This document shows, in pieces, positions 8,928 to 16,147 of a DNA stretch of 32,036 nt (positions are counted from its first letter, which is position 1; each line of letters begins with the position of its first letter). Origin of the DNA: Pedobacter miscanthi (GTDB lineage: Bacteria > Bacteroidota > Bacteroidia > Sphingobacteriales > Sphingobacteriaceae); NCBI RefSeq assembly GCF_003315595.1, contig NZ_QNQU01000018.1, positions 113,360 through 145,395 of the forward strand, written 5' to 3'. The position numbers and the translations under genes were made by a program. The notes beneath the pieces are model-generated. The model was not told the DNA's origin. It made no database searches and worked only from the letters and a program-made list of their open reading frames with translations.

Positions 8928-8952
8928 AAAATTTGATCGATGATCTTGAGTA

Positions 8953-10101
8953 TTATTTACAAAACTTATAAGTGGTACTCGTTTTATAAGTTTCGCCTGG
9001 TTTAAGCACTGTTGATGCAAAGGTTGCATGGTTAGGCGCATCAGGAAAATGTTGTGTTTCGAGGCAAAAAGCAGAGCGGTGAGGATAAGACTTCCCTCCT
9101 TTCCCATCTTTATCAGTACCGGTTAAAAAATTACCACTGTAAAACTGTAATCCAGGCTCCGTGGTATAAACTTCTAACGTGATGCCTGTTATTGGGCTTT
9201 TCACAACAGCAACAGGCATTTTACCATCATGGTGGGTTAAAACAAAATTATGATCGTAACCTTTCCCGAATTTTAATTGCTGGTCGTTTTCTTCTATTGA
9301 TTTTCCTATGGTTTTGGCTTTGTTAAAATCAAAAGCCGTTCCCGCTACAGGTTGTAATTTCCCGGTTGGAATCAAAGTAGAATCAACAGGTGTATAAGCA
9401 TTGGCATCGATCTTTAGTTCGTGATCAAGGATGGTCTTATTTCCTTCACCGTTCAGGTTAAAATAAGCATGATTGGTCAGATTTACCACTGTAGCTTTAT
9501 CGGTTGTGGCCAGATAATCAATCTGCAAAGCATTGTCGTCTGTGAGTGTATAAGTTACTTTTACATCAAGTTTACCAGGGTAGCCCGCTTCCCCATCCTT
9601 TGAAACATAGCTCAGTTCTAATTTTTGTCCGTCCTGTTTCGCATCCCAAACTTTCGAGAAAAAACCATCATTACCGCCATGCAAAGTATTTACGCCATCA
9701 TTAAGCTGTAAATGATATTCTTTTCCATCCAGTGTAAATTTCCCTTTTCCTATGCGGTTACCATACCTGCCAATCAGGGCACCAAAAAACGGCTCTCCTT
9801 TTTTACGGTAAGCACCAAGGCTGTCATAACCCAGTACCACATCAGTTAATTTATTGTTTTTATCGGGTACCAGTAGCGAAACAATCCGTCCGCCATAATT
9901 GGTGATGGAAACTGAAGCCCCTTTTTTGTTTTTCAGCGTGTAAAGTTTAACGCTTTTCCCATCAATGGTACTTGTATATTTTGAAGAATCGCTTTGTTGG
10001 GTCGCCTCTGTGCCTTTATCCGATCCGGAATTGCAGGATGTACATGTAACTGCTAAACATAATACCGCAAAGGGTAAAGATTTAAGAAAGATTTTTTTCA
10101 T
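8953..10101 (-). CDS. galM: Aldose 1-epimerase (mutarotase), lipoprotein
   Basis: GalM-family aldose 1-epimerase (382 aa) converting alpha and beta anomers of free sugars. I start at the ATG at 10101 (MKKIFLK) because it begins a lipoprotein signal ending in TCTSC with Cys23 as the lipid-bearing residue; a frame opening at 10152 adds 17 unlike residues. Conserved parts are GRYGNRI with Arg116, His141 (LHGG), catalytic His211 in LTNHAYFNL, Asp283 and catalytic Glu348 in FCLETQHFPDAPNH. A lipoprotein signal places it in the periplasm or at a membrane face, typical for extracellular-sugar use in Bacteroidota. It is convergent with the LldD-like gene and divergent from the HAD/Nudix pair. Confidence 0.9.
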   Translation of the reverse strand: MKKIFLKSLPFAVLCLAVTCTSCNSGSDKGTEATQQSDSSKYTSTIDGKSVKLYTLKNKKGASVSITNYGGRIVSLLVPDKNNKLTDVVLGYDSLGAYRKKGEPFFGALIGRYGNRIGKGKFTLDGKEYHLQLNDGVNTLHGGNDGFFSKVWDAKQDGQKLELSYVSKDGEAGYPGKLDVKVTYTLTDDNALQIDYLATTDKATVVNLTNHAYFNLNGEGNKTILDHELKIDANAYTPVDSTLIPTGKLQPVAGTAFDFNKAKTIGKSIEENDQQLKFGKGYDHNFVLTHHDGKMPVAVVKSPITGITLEVYTTEPGLQFYSGNFLTGTDKDGKGGKSYPHRSAFCLETQHFPDAPNHATFASTVLKPGETYKTSTTYKFCK

Positions 10102-10201
10102 TTGGTTAAAATTTGAAGAGCAGGTGGATTTTTCTAACAGAAAAATATGCATTGGCTCTGATGATATCTATTTTTGGTTAAGGCTAAAATAGTAAAAATA
10201 A

Positions 10202-10240
10202 TTAACGTTATTGTAACGATTATAATTATTGTTAAGCGAA
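10202..10240. promoter_or_regulatory. Candidate operator between galM and the HAD/Nudix pair
   Basis: A perfect inverted repeat CGTTA-TTG-TAACG (10206-10218) is followed 18 bases on by a related TTATTGTTAA copy (10226-10235). It lies in the divergent spacer, about 75 bases before the HAD start and 105 before the epimerase start. Nudix-type regulators commonly bind AT-rich palindromes next to their own operon, so the regulator at 10965 is the obvious candidate; binding is inferred. Confidence 0.4.
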
Positions 10241-10291
10241 TATTAATGATGATGATCAACAGTAAAAAAAATCACATAATTTAGCGTTTCT

Positions 10292-10963
10292 ATGCATGAT
10301 TTGAATTTCAGGCCGAAGGCTTTTCTTTTTGATTTAAATGGCACCATGATCAATGATATGGAATACCATACTCTGGCCTGGTACAGCATTATGACAGAAG
10401 ATTTGGGTGCTAAACTTGATTATCAAAGTGTAAAAAAGGAAATGTACGGCAAAAACCATGAAGTATTGGCCCGCGTTTTCGGAAAAGACCGGTTTACAAC
10501 AGAAGAAATTGAAAGACTTTCGATAGATAAAGAGAAACGCTACCAGCAAGGTTATATGCCCCATCTTGCTTTAATAAATGGATTAGATCAGTTTCTGAAA
10601 CGTGCAAAGAATGCCAATATCCCAATGGCGATCGGTTCTGCAGCCATTCCCTTTAACATCGATTTTGTGGTAGATGGTCTGGAAATACGGCACTATCTGA
10701 GTGCTATAGTAAGTGCCGACGATGTAGAAATGAGTAAACCAGATCCGGAAACATTTTTAAAGGCGGCAACTGCGTTAAATATTCCACCTGCAGACTGTCT
10801 GGTTTTTGAGGATGCTCCAAAAGGTGTAGAATCGGCGCTTAACGCAGGCATGCCATGCATTGTACTTACCACAACACATACAATTGAAGAATTTGAAGGT
10901 TATCCGAATATCTTAACTTATATTGAAGATTATAACGATGCCAAACTAAATACGCTATTTTAA
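10292..10963 (+). CDS. HAD-family phosphatase (beta-phosphoglucomutase-like)
   Basis: HAD subfamily I protein (223 aa) with a helical cap, closest in layout to beta-phosphoglucomutases and sugar phosphatases. Motif I is FDLNGTM: nucleophile Asp14 is present, but the usual acid/base Asp two residues on is Asn16. Motif II Ser116 (IGSAA), motif III Lys149 (SKPDPETF) and motif IV Glu173-Asp174 (FEDAPKGVESA) are normal. A mutase normally needs the second Asp, so a phosphatase or a slow enzyme is more likely than a true phosphoglucomutase. The gene ends one base before the Nudix regulator starts, so the two are co-expressed. Confidence 0.85.
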   Translation: MHDLNFRPKAFLFDLNGTMINDMEYHTLAWYSIMTEDLGAKLDYQSVKKEMYGKNHEVLARVFGKDRFTTEEIERLSIDKEKRYQQGYMPHLALINGLDQFLKRAKNANIPMAIGSAAIPFNIDFVVDGLEIRHYLSAIVSADDVEMSKPDPETFLKAATALNIPPADCLVFEDAPKGVESALNAGMPCIVLTTTHTIEEFEGYPNILTYIEDYNDAKLNTLF

Positions 10964-10964
10964 A

Positions 10965-11663
10965 ATGGGAAAATATTTAAATCAAAAACCTGTTCTTGTT
11001 GCAGTAGATTGCATCATTTTTGGTTACGACGGGGAACACCTTAAACTCTTGGTAATTAAAAGGGCCATTGAGCCGGTTCAGGATACCTGGAGTTTAATGG
11101 GTGGTTTTATCGGCGAGCAGGAAGACCTGGATGAAGCTGCTAAAAGGATTTTACTTGAATTAACCGGTCTGCACGATGTTTACCTTGAGCAGCTGCACGC
11201 TTACGGCCGTCCCGACCGTGATCCTATCGAACGTACAGTTTCGGTTGTTTATTTTGCACTGATCGATATCAATAAATACAGTAAACAGATCAACGATCAG
11301 TACCATGCCGAATGGTATAAACTTAAAGAAGTACCAGACCTGATTTTTGACCATAACATTATGGTTAAAGCTGCTATGGATAAAATCCGTTATCAGGCTG
11401 CCCTGCACCCTATTTTGTTCGAGCTGTTGCCTAAACGCTTTACCATACCGCAATTACAGTCGTTATATGAGCAGGTTTACGATTCGCCCATCGATAACCG
11501 GAATTTTATCCGCAAGATCACCGCAAGCGGTTTATTGATCAAACAAACAGATAAGGATAAATCAAGTTCGAGAAGGGGCGCTTTTTATTTTAAACTGGAT
11601 AAGAATAAACATAAAGCGCAGTTTCAGTCTTTCTTAAACTTTATACCTAAAACAGGAAAATAG
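10965..11663 (+). CDS. Nudix-domain transcriptional regulator (NrtR/AraR-like)
   Basis: A Nudix domain (residues about 8-145) fused to a C-terminal winged helix (about 150-225, with NRNFIRKITASGLL as the likely recognition region). The Nudix box (47-69) keeps Gly47, Glu53, Arg61, Glu65 and Gly68, but Ile62 and Leu66 replace two glutamates needed for metal-dependent hydrolysis. This is the pattern of NrtR-family regulators, which sense ADP-ribose or, in Bacteroidota, sugars such as arabinose, without hydrolysing them. Close linkage to a HAD phosphatase and the divergent aldose epimerase suggests a sugar-related regulon. The effector is unknown. Confidence 0.85.
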   Translation: MGKYLNQKPVLVAVDCIIFGYDGEHLKLLVIKRAIEPVQDTWSLMGGFIGEQEDLDEAAKRILLELTGLHDVYLEQLHAYGRPDRDPIERTVSVVYFALIDINKYSKQINDQYHAEWYKLKEVPDLIFDHNIMVKAAMDKIRYQAALHPILFELLPKRFTIPQLQSLYEQVYDSPIDNRNFIRKITASGLLIKQTDKDKSSSRRGAFYFKLDKNKHKAQFQSFLNFIPKTGK

Positions 11664-11810
11664 GTTGGGCAATTGCTTTATTATTTGATGGTATATGGAT
11701 AAATTGCTTATCGCAAAACGCCAGGCGCTAATACCTACAAAATTTAAGATCAGCAGGTTACAAAAACAGATTTTAACCAAAGTAAAAAACATCAAAAACA
11801 TTTTTAAAAA

Positions 11811-11850
11811 TTGTTTGCAAGGAAAGGATAAATCCCTATATTTGCACCTC
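11811..11850 (+). promoter_or_regulatory. Bacteroidota-type promoter of tRNA-Lys
   Basis: TTTG at 11814-11817 and TATATTTG at 11837-11844, separated by 19 bases, match the primary sigma factor consensus of Bacteroidota (TTTG, spacer about 19, TAnnTTTG). Transcription would begin near 11850, shortly before the tRNA. The rest of 11664-11810 shows no gene. Confidence 0.8.
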
Positions 11851-11866
11851 CTTAAACAAAAGGAAT

Positions 11867-11939
11867 GATTCCGTAGCTCAGCTGGTAGAGCATTACACTT
11901 TTAATGTAGTGGTCCTGGGTTCGAATCCCAGCGGGATCA
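11867..11939 (+). tRNA. tRNA-Lys (anticodon UUU)
   Basis: A complete 73-base tRNA cloverleaf. The acceptor arms GATTCCG and CGGGATC pair with one G-U wobble, the D-arm region is AGCTCAGCTGGTAGAGC, the anticodon loop contains CTTTTAA with TTT at its centre, and the T-arm is CTGGGTTCGAATCCCAG. The discriminator base is A and CCA is not encoded. A matching promoter precedes it and a terminator follows. It marks the left edge of an accessory-looking region. Confidence 0.97.
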
Positions 11940-11964
11940 CAGAAGGACCAATCAAATGGTATTG

Positions 11965-11995
11965 AAAAGCGCACTTAGGTGCGCTTTTTCTTTTT
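11965..11995 (+). terminator. Intrinsic terminator after tRNA-Lys
   Basis: A perfect 10-base stem, AAAAGCGCAC (11965-11974) with GTGCGCTTTT (11979-11988), around a TTAG loop, followed by a T-rich run. It sits 25 bases beyond the tRNA end. Confidence 0.9.
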
Positions 11996-11999
11996 AAGC

Positions 12000-12527
12000 C
12001 CCTTTTTTCGGGCATTTTCAAAAAAAAGTAGGTTAAAGAAAATCAAAGGGAATCAAACTAAGTGTTGCCCTTTTCGTTGCCCCAGCATAATGTTTTAAAT
12101 TGGGGCACCATATTTCTTATAAGGCTTGTGTAGTGGGGATTATTCCAAAAGTGGCCACTTGTTTTTCTGCAAAGTGGCCACTTTTTTCGGTTTAAAATGG
12201 CCACTAATTTCGCTTAAAAGTGGTCATTCGGCTCATTTTTAAGCGGTTTTAAGCTATTTTTAATGCTGATGCGATTCAATGATCGTTTACTGTTATAAAG
12301 TGTTTTTAAAGGAGCTCAGCGGGCCTTAAAATTGATTTTTTTTAGTCTTCCCAATCAGATTTTTAGAATTTGTTTTTTGTCGCTGAATATAGCGCTAGAG
12401 TGGCTGTTATACTCCAAAACGTGTGCCTGGTGTTCAGCTCGGCTGTATTTTTAGAGATTGGAGGACAAAAACACTTGGAGTCTGGATTTTCCTGGTTTAG
12501 CAGGAATGAATATATTTGGGACTTTTC
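12000..12527. other. Gene-free stretch after the tRNA
   Basis: No gene longer than a chance frame is seen. It holds the repeated heptamer GTTGCCC (12064-12070 and 12076-12082), an inverted pair TGCCCCA/TGGGGCA (12078-12084 and 12101-12107), and the four-copy 23-base repeat listed separately. Together with the truncated hydrolase just beyond, it looks like debris of past insertions beside a tRNA gene. No copy of the tRNA 3' end, expected for a classic integrase attachment site, was found in the window. Confidence 0.45.
12148..12239. repeat. Four 23-bp repeats centred on GTGGCCAC
   Basis: Four consecutive 23-base units begin at 12148, 12171, 12194 and 12217. Each carries AAAGTGGCCACTT or a near copy (AAAATGGCCACTA, AAAGTGGTCATT); the first two are perfect, the last two decayed. 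The palindrome centres are exactly 23 bases apart. Regular repeats of this sort are typical of transposase-binding sites at the ends of IS21-family elements, so this may be the remnant of such an end. No IstA or IstB gene is in the window. An operator array is the alternative. Confidence 0.6.
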
Positions 12528-12743
12528 TTAGCTTGCTCTTCTCAAGATTGGGTATATCCCCGGGTGCATAGTTTGGAACGGAATCCGCTGTCTACTATTG
12601 CCGAAATCCCCACCATGTCCTGGTAAGTCGAAAATAATCACTTTTGCGCCAGATGCTTCTAATTTTTTCCTGGTCCTATCGAAAGACCATGCACCATGCC
12701 AGGCCGCATGAACAAGTACAAATGTTTTTATTGAATTTTTCAT
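12528..12743 (-). pseudogene. Truncated alpha/beta hydrolase N-terminus
   Basis: A 71-codon frame whose first 46 residues match the start of alpha/beta-fold hydrolases of the esterase/salicylate-esterase-like group: a beta strand KTFVLVH, the oxyanion-hole motif HGAW (16-19), and FDLPGHGGD (38-46). After that the sequence no longer fits the family and stops at residue 71, whereas complete members have roughly 230-260 residues with the catalytic Ser, Asp and His further on. No continuation was found in other frames toward 12400. It is on the same strand as the sigma factor and SDR upstream and was probably once the last gene of that group. Confidence 0.7.
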
Positions 12744-12933
12744 TTATGAATTAATTTAATTGCTGGAAACAAAGTTTTTGCTCCAATACAGTTTGTTTAA
12801 ATGGATAATTGTAATAGTGACGTGGATTTTTTTTGCAGAATATTGGATCTTATTTTACTACTAAAGTGCACAGCCAGGCCATTCGCTAAGCTACCAATAG
12901 CATATAGCAGATCCCCCTTTCGTTGAATTTAAC

Positions 12934-13806
12934 TTAGGTGTTTAAGATTAATTTAATAAAATCATTATTGAAAATTTCTTCAACTATTTTTTTGGAGCTA
13001 ACCGGCTCTTGTAACGGGTGCTGCTGAAAAACACCTTTGTTCAGGTCTTCTATCGTATTTGTAATTGGCAAGGCATTATGTTCCGATATTTCGTAAATTT
13101 TTTTCGTGTAATTAGTATTAAACATCAGATTGCCGGGGTTTACGAAACCTGCTTCAATGTAACCCCTTGTTTTTTTAGCACACCTGCAGGGGTTAGATTT
13201 ATTTACTAAGCCACATCTCTTGTTCATCCAATTATACAAGTCTTGCCTTGCTCTCATTAAACGTATCCGAAAATTACCTGCTGAAATTGCTAAAATTTCA
13301 GAGCCCAGATTGTGGTCAATGTCAAACATTTCTCCGAGAATATAAATCATTCTTTGTTCTCTGTCGAGGCATAGTAACATTCCTGCGGTGCAATTGATTC
13401 TAATTTCCTCTATTGAGCCGGCAAGGTCATTTTGTTCATCAGTGGTTAAATTATGATCAGGGATTTTATCAATTGAATCAAAGTAGGTTTCAAAGTCTGT
13501 TGTTTGAAATTTAGCTTTACTTTTCTTCGTATTTAGAAAATGATTTACCGTAATCCGGTACAGCCAGGTTCTGAATTTGCTTTTACCTTCAAATTTTGCC
13601 AAAGCGGTAACGGCTTTGATAAATACTTCCTGTGTTAAATCTTCAGCATCTTCAACACTTTTTGTCATTTTTAAGGCAAGGTTATAAATAAATAGCTGAT
13701 GCCTGATGATCAGATTTTGTAATGCTTTTTTATCGCCACCAACAGCCAGTTTTACCAAATCTGTATCCACCTGGTCTGTATAATTCAATTGAAAAGGATT
13801 TTCCAT
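12934..13806 (-). CDS. ECF-type sigma factor with Cys-rich C-terminal extension
   Basis: Sigma-70 family factor of ECF type (290 aa from the ATG at 13806; a longer frame would need a TTG start and adds ten unlike residues). Region 2 covers about residues 12-92 (DAEDLTQEVFIKA, then FRTWLYRITVNHFL) and region 4 about 140-195 (LDREQRMIYILGEMF, FRIRLMRARQDLY). Unlike a minimal ECF factor of 170-200 residues, it continues for some 95 residues, beginning with CGLVNKSNPCRCAKKT (Cys198, 207, 209), a possible metal- or redox-sensing element. No anti-sigma factor is next to it. It starts 56 bases after the SDR on the same strand, so the two are probably co-transcribed. ECF groups linked to oxidoreductase genes without anti-sigma factors are known; this one may be similar. 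Confidence 0.85.
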   Translation of the reverse strand: MENPFQLNYTDQVDTDLVKLAVGGDKKALQNLIIRHQLFIYNLALKMTKSVEDAEDLTQEVFIKAVTALAKFEGKSKFRTWLYRITVNHFLNTKKSKAKFQTTDFETYFDSIDKIPDHNLTTDEQNDLAGSIEEIRINCTAGMLLCLDREQRMIYILGEMFDIDHNLGSEILAISAGNFRIRLMRARQDLYNWMNKRCGLVNKSNPCRCAKKTRGYIEAGFVNPGNLMFNTNYTKKIYEISEHNALPITNTIEDLNKGVFQQHPLQEPVSSKKIVEEIFNNDFIKLILNT

Positions 13807-13861
13807 ATTCTTGAGCAAGCCAACCGTAAACTGCAAAGTTACAGTTGGCCTAATTTATAGG

Positions 13862-14611
13862 TTAAACTTGATTTATACCACCATCTACAGCTATTTCATG
13901 CCCGGTAATATACGATGCATCATCTGAAGCAAGGAATAATACTGCTTTTGCCACTTCTTCTGGCAGGCCAAATCTTTTTAGTGCTGTCTGATTGGTTATG
14001 GCTTCTGCAGCACCCTGAAGAACATCGTCAGGCAATCCAATTTTGCCCCAGAAAGGTGTTCCTATCGGCCCCGGACTTACCGCATTAACTCTGATTTCCT
14101 GTGCAGCAAGTTCGGCACTTGCAACACGTACAACCGAACGAAGTGCAGCTTTACTGGCACTCAATAAGCTACTTCCGCCAAAGCCAATTTCATTTAACCA
14201 AGAAGTGGTGATGATCACAGAAGCCTTTGGGTTTAGGTGTGTAATAGCCTTTTGTAGTGAAAAATATGCTCCTTTAAAGTTTACACTGATCATTTCGTCA
14301 AAAAAGTGCTCAGATGTTTCGGCTATCGGTGCCAATTTTCCTTGTCCCACGTTTACAAAAACAATATCTATTCCGCCAAATTTAGATTTTGTTTCGGCGT
14401 ATAATTGTTCTAAATCAGAAAGATTATTTACATCTCCCTGAATTCCGTAACTCATGGAGCCCAATTCTTTTGTTGCCTCGTCAAGCGATTGTTTATTTCG
14501 TCCGAAGATAATCACCTTTGCGCCATTTGCTATAAATTCTTTGGCTGTTGCTAAACCGATTCCACTGCTACCACCCGTTATTACCGCAACTTTGTTTTTT
14601 AATTTGTCCAT
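13862..14611 (-). CDS. SDR family protein lacking the catalytic Tyr
   Basis: Short-chain dehydrogenase/reductase fold (249 aa from the ATG at 14611; the longer frame to 14746 adds 45 unlike residues). The cofactor motif TGGSSGIG (12-19) and GR (37-38, suggesting NADP) are normal. Ser137 and Lys154 are in place, but the position of the catalytic Tyr, four residues before the Lys, is Leu150 (SLLSASK). The NNAG motif is replaced by VNVG. The C-terminal GGIN near residues 244-247 is typical. It may be a cofactor-binding non-enzyme or use another proton donor. It is upstream of, and probably in an operon with, the ECF sigma factor. Confidence 0.85.
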   Translation of the reverse strand: MDKLKNKVAVITGGSSGIGLATAKEFIANGAKVIIFGRNKQSLDEATKELGSMSYGIQGDVNNLSDLEQLYAETKSKFGGIDIVFVNVGQGKLAPIAETSEHFFDEMISVNFKGAYFSLQKAITHLNPKASVIITTSWLNEIGFGGSSLLSASKAALRSVVRVASAELAAQEIRVNAVSPGPIGTPFWGKIGLPDDVLQGAAEAITNQTALKRFGLPEEVAKAVLFLASDDASYITGHEIAVDGGINQV

Positions 14612-15009
14612 TATTAAATGTTTAATAGCAACCTCATTGTTACTATAACATGGACAACCAAAAAATAGTCGTGTTACAAAAGTCAGGGAGTTATCCTGAA
14701 TCATGAGGCCTGTGGAAATCCCTCCCTTGTTAGTAGTTGTAAACACAGAATACAGGAAATCCCAATCTTTCGCTTTAAATAATAATTTGGATATGGCAAT
14801 ATATTAATCCTATTGAAATGAATAATTTGGATAGCTTTCGAAAAATGTAGCCCAAAACTGGTTTGTTTAGCTATGTAGTGTTTATTCTTATTCATTTGTA
14901 TTTTTTAATATCAAATATCTTAGATTCGTCATTGGGTTTCATGTCTGAATTTAACGAACTCATCCATCCATTTATGAAACCGTAATTTAAATAAACCAAA
15001 CTGATTACT
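14612..15009. promoter_or_regulatory. Divergent spacer with a 13-bp direct repeat
   Basis: This gene-free spacer separates the SDR/sigma pair (minus) from the lipoprotein toxin-like gene (plus). AATAATTTGGATA occurs twice, at 14781-14793 and 14821-14833, exactly 40 bases apart, about 170-220 bases before the SDR start. On the plus strand, TTTG (14895-14898), a 17-base spacer and TATCTTAG (14916-14923) make a weak promoter candidate for the lipoprotein gene, which would have a leader of about 80 bases. Confidence 0.35.
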
Positions 15010-15726
15010 ATGAAAAATTTATTTAAGTACCTGCTACTTTTAAACATTGCCTTATTCTCTGTGGCCTGTCGCTCAGATAGAGATGACCTTTTAGAGGAAC
15101 CACCGAGTAAACCGGTCACCGAGTTTTACAAAAATGCCAACGAACTGGCTGCAACCTACGACCCTTCGAACGCGGTAAGCCAGACCGTTAGAAACCGTGT
15201 TTATGATTTGTATAAGTCGAAAAAGTGGAGTGAGCTGGAAACTGTATTTACAAATGATAACTTAAACGGAAAATGGCCGCCTGCAAACGGGGGATATAAT
15301 ACGGTAGATGATACCCCCATTACAATGGGGCAAAAATATGACCGGTATAGCAACGGGATCGGAACATATAGCGGAACGGGAGCTCCAACTTTGGGCGGTA
15401 GTTTTACAAGTCCGATCATCAATGGATATGTTTATACTTTCGGACAGCGAGCATTAAACCAAGCAGAAAACGCTTATGATTTTTATTATGAAATAGAAGT
15501 TTTAAATAATTCACTAACTTTCGGTGGTCAAACAGCAGATGTTATTCCATGGTTTAATCAGGTAGGCAATGGTAAGCAGACCATGTGGAAAATCCCCATA
15601 GATCCGGCAACCGGCTACCAAAAAACCTGGAATAAACTGGCACAGGAAGGATACATCAAAGTTACGATTAAGAAAAATCCCAGCGGAAAATATCCGGGAG
15701 CTGTGGGGGTAGTTATTGCAAAATAA
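15010..15726 (+). CDS. Lipoprotein with TNT-type NAD glycohydrolase domain, putative toxin
   Basis: A 238-residue lipoprotein: signal segment MKNLFKYLLLLNIALFSVAC with Cys20 as the lipid anchor, followed by acidic residues (RSDRDDLLEE, 21-30) like a surface-export signal of Bacteroidota. A linker of about 55 residues leads to a C-terminal domain (about 87-220) matching the TNT/DUF4237 family, named after the tuberculosis necrotizing toxin, an NAD+ glycohydrolase. Visible landmarks are KWPPANGGY (88-96), KYDRYSNGIGTY (109-120), QRAL with Arg147, and VIPWFNQVGNGKQTMW (178-193) with Gln190, placed like the Arg and Gln important in TNT. TNT domains usually sit at the end of large secreted proteins; a stand-alone lipoprotein is unusual. 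A small gene follows after 10 bases. Confidence 0.7.
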   Translation: MKNLFKYLLLLNIALFSVACRSDRDDLLEEPPSKPVTEFYKNANELAATYDPSNAVSQTVRNRVYDLYKSKKWSELETVFTNDNLNGKWPPANGGYNTVDDTPITMGQKYDRYSNGIGTYSGTGAPTLGGSFTSPIINGYVYTFGQRALNQAENAYDFYYEIEVLNNSLTFGGQTADVIPWFNQVGNGKQTMWKIPIDPATGYQKTWNKLAQEGYIKVTIKKNPSGKYPGAVGVVIAK

Positions 15727-15736
15727 AATAATTTAG

Positions 15737-16147
15737 ATGTATTCCATTTCGAATAAAATATTGATTGAAAAACGAATTCCTGTTGAAGAAGATACGTTCA
15801 TTAATGCTGAGATTGGTGAGTTAGCGGGAGTAAAATTTAGCTGCTGTAATTGCGGGCTGGAAAATAGCATTAAAATAACGCCTTACGAAACAGGTTTCCC
15901 GGTTTTTCAATTGTATGATGACGAAAAAGTTTTAGCTAAAAATGAATTACTAAGCAATAAAATTGTTTCCGAAACCTCCAAAAATTCACTTCATTTTGGA
16001 GAATTAACGGTAAATGATTTACCTACACTTTATTTTGGAACAGATTGCCCTTCATGTGGCTTTAAATATATCTGCGTTTTTAGTTATGGTGAAAAACAAC
16101 CCGGACTCACCCTGCTTAGCATTTCCGGTGTATGGAAATATAGCTAA
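15737..16147 (+). CDS. Small Cys-pair protein, candidate immunity protein
   Basis: I do not recognise the family. The protein is 136 aa, cytoplasmic by appearance (no signal or membrane segment), and has two cysteine pairs, CCNC (36-39) and CPSC (104-107), which could form one zinc-binding site bridging the chain. It starts 10 bases after the TNT-domain lipoprotein, a spacing typical of toxin-immunity pairs, and is followed by 600 bases without genes. An immunity role is inferred from this position only. Confidence 0.6.
   Translation: MYSISNKILIEKRIPVEEDTFINAEIGELAGVKFSCCNCGLENSIKITPYETGFPVFQLYDDEKVLAKNELLSNKIVSETSKNSLHFGELTVNDLPTLYFGTDCPSCGFKYICVFSYGEKQPGLTLLSISGVWKYS

Noticed and set aside
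10292..10963. True beta-phosphoglucomutase
   Set aside because: The acid/base Asp of motif I is Asn and no maltose or trehalose phosphorylase gene is nearby.
12061..12110. Integrase attachment site or integrase remnant after tRNA-Lys
   Set aside because: The GTTGCCC repeats are suggestive, but there is no duplicated tRNA 3' end and no recognisable integrase coding sequence.
12148..12239. CRISPR array
   Set aside because: The 23-base periodicity comes from short palindromic units with no separate unique spacers, the units decay across the array, and no cas gene is in the window.
14043..14441. 132-codon plus-strand frame opposite the SDR gene
   Set aside because: It is antisense to conserved SDR motifs and its protein shows no family features.
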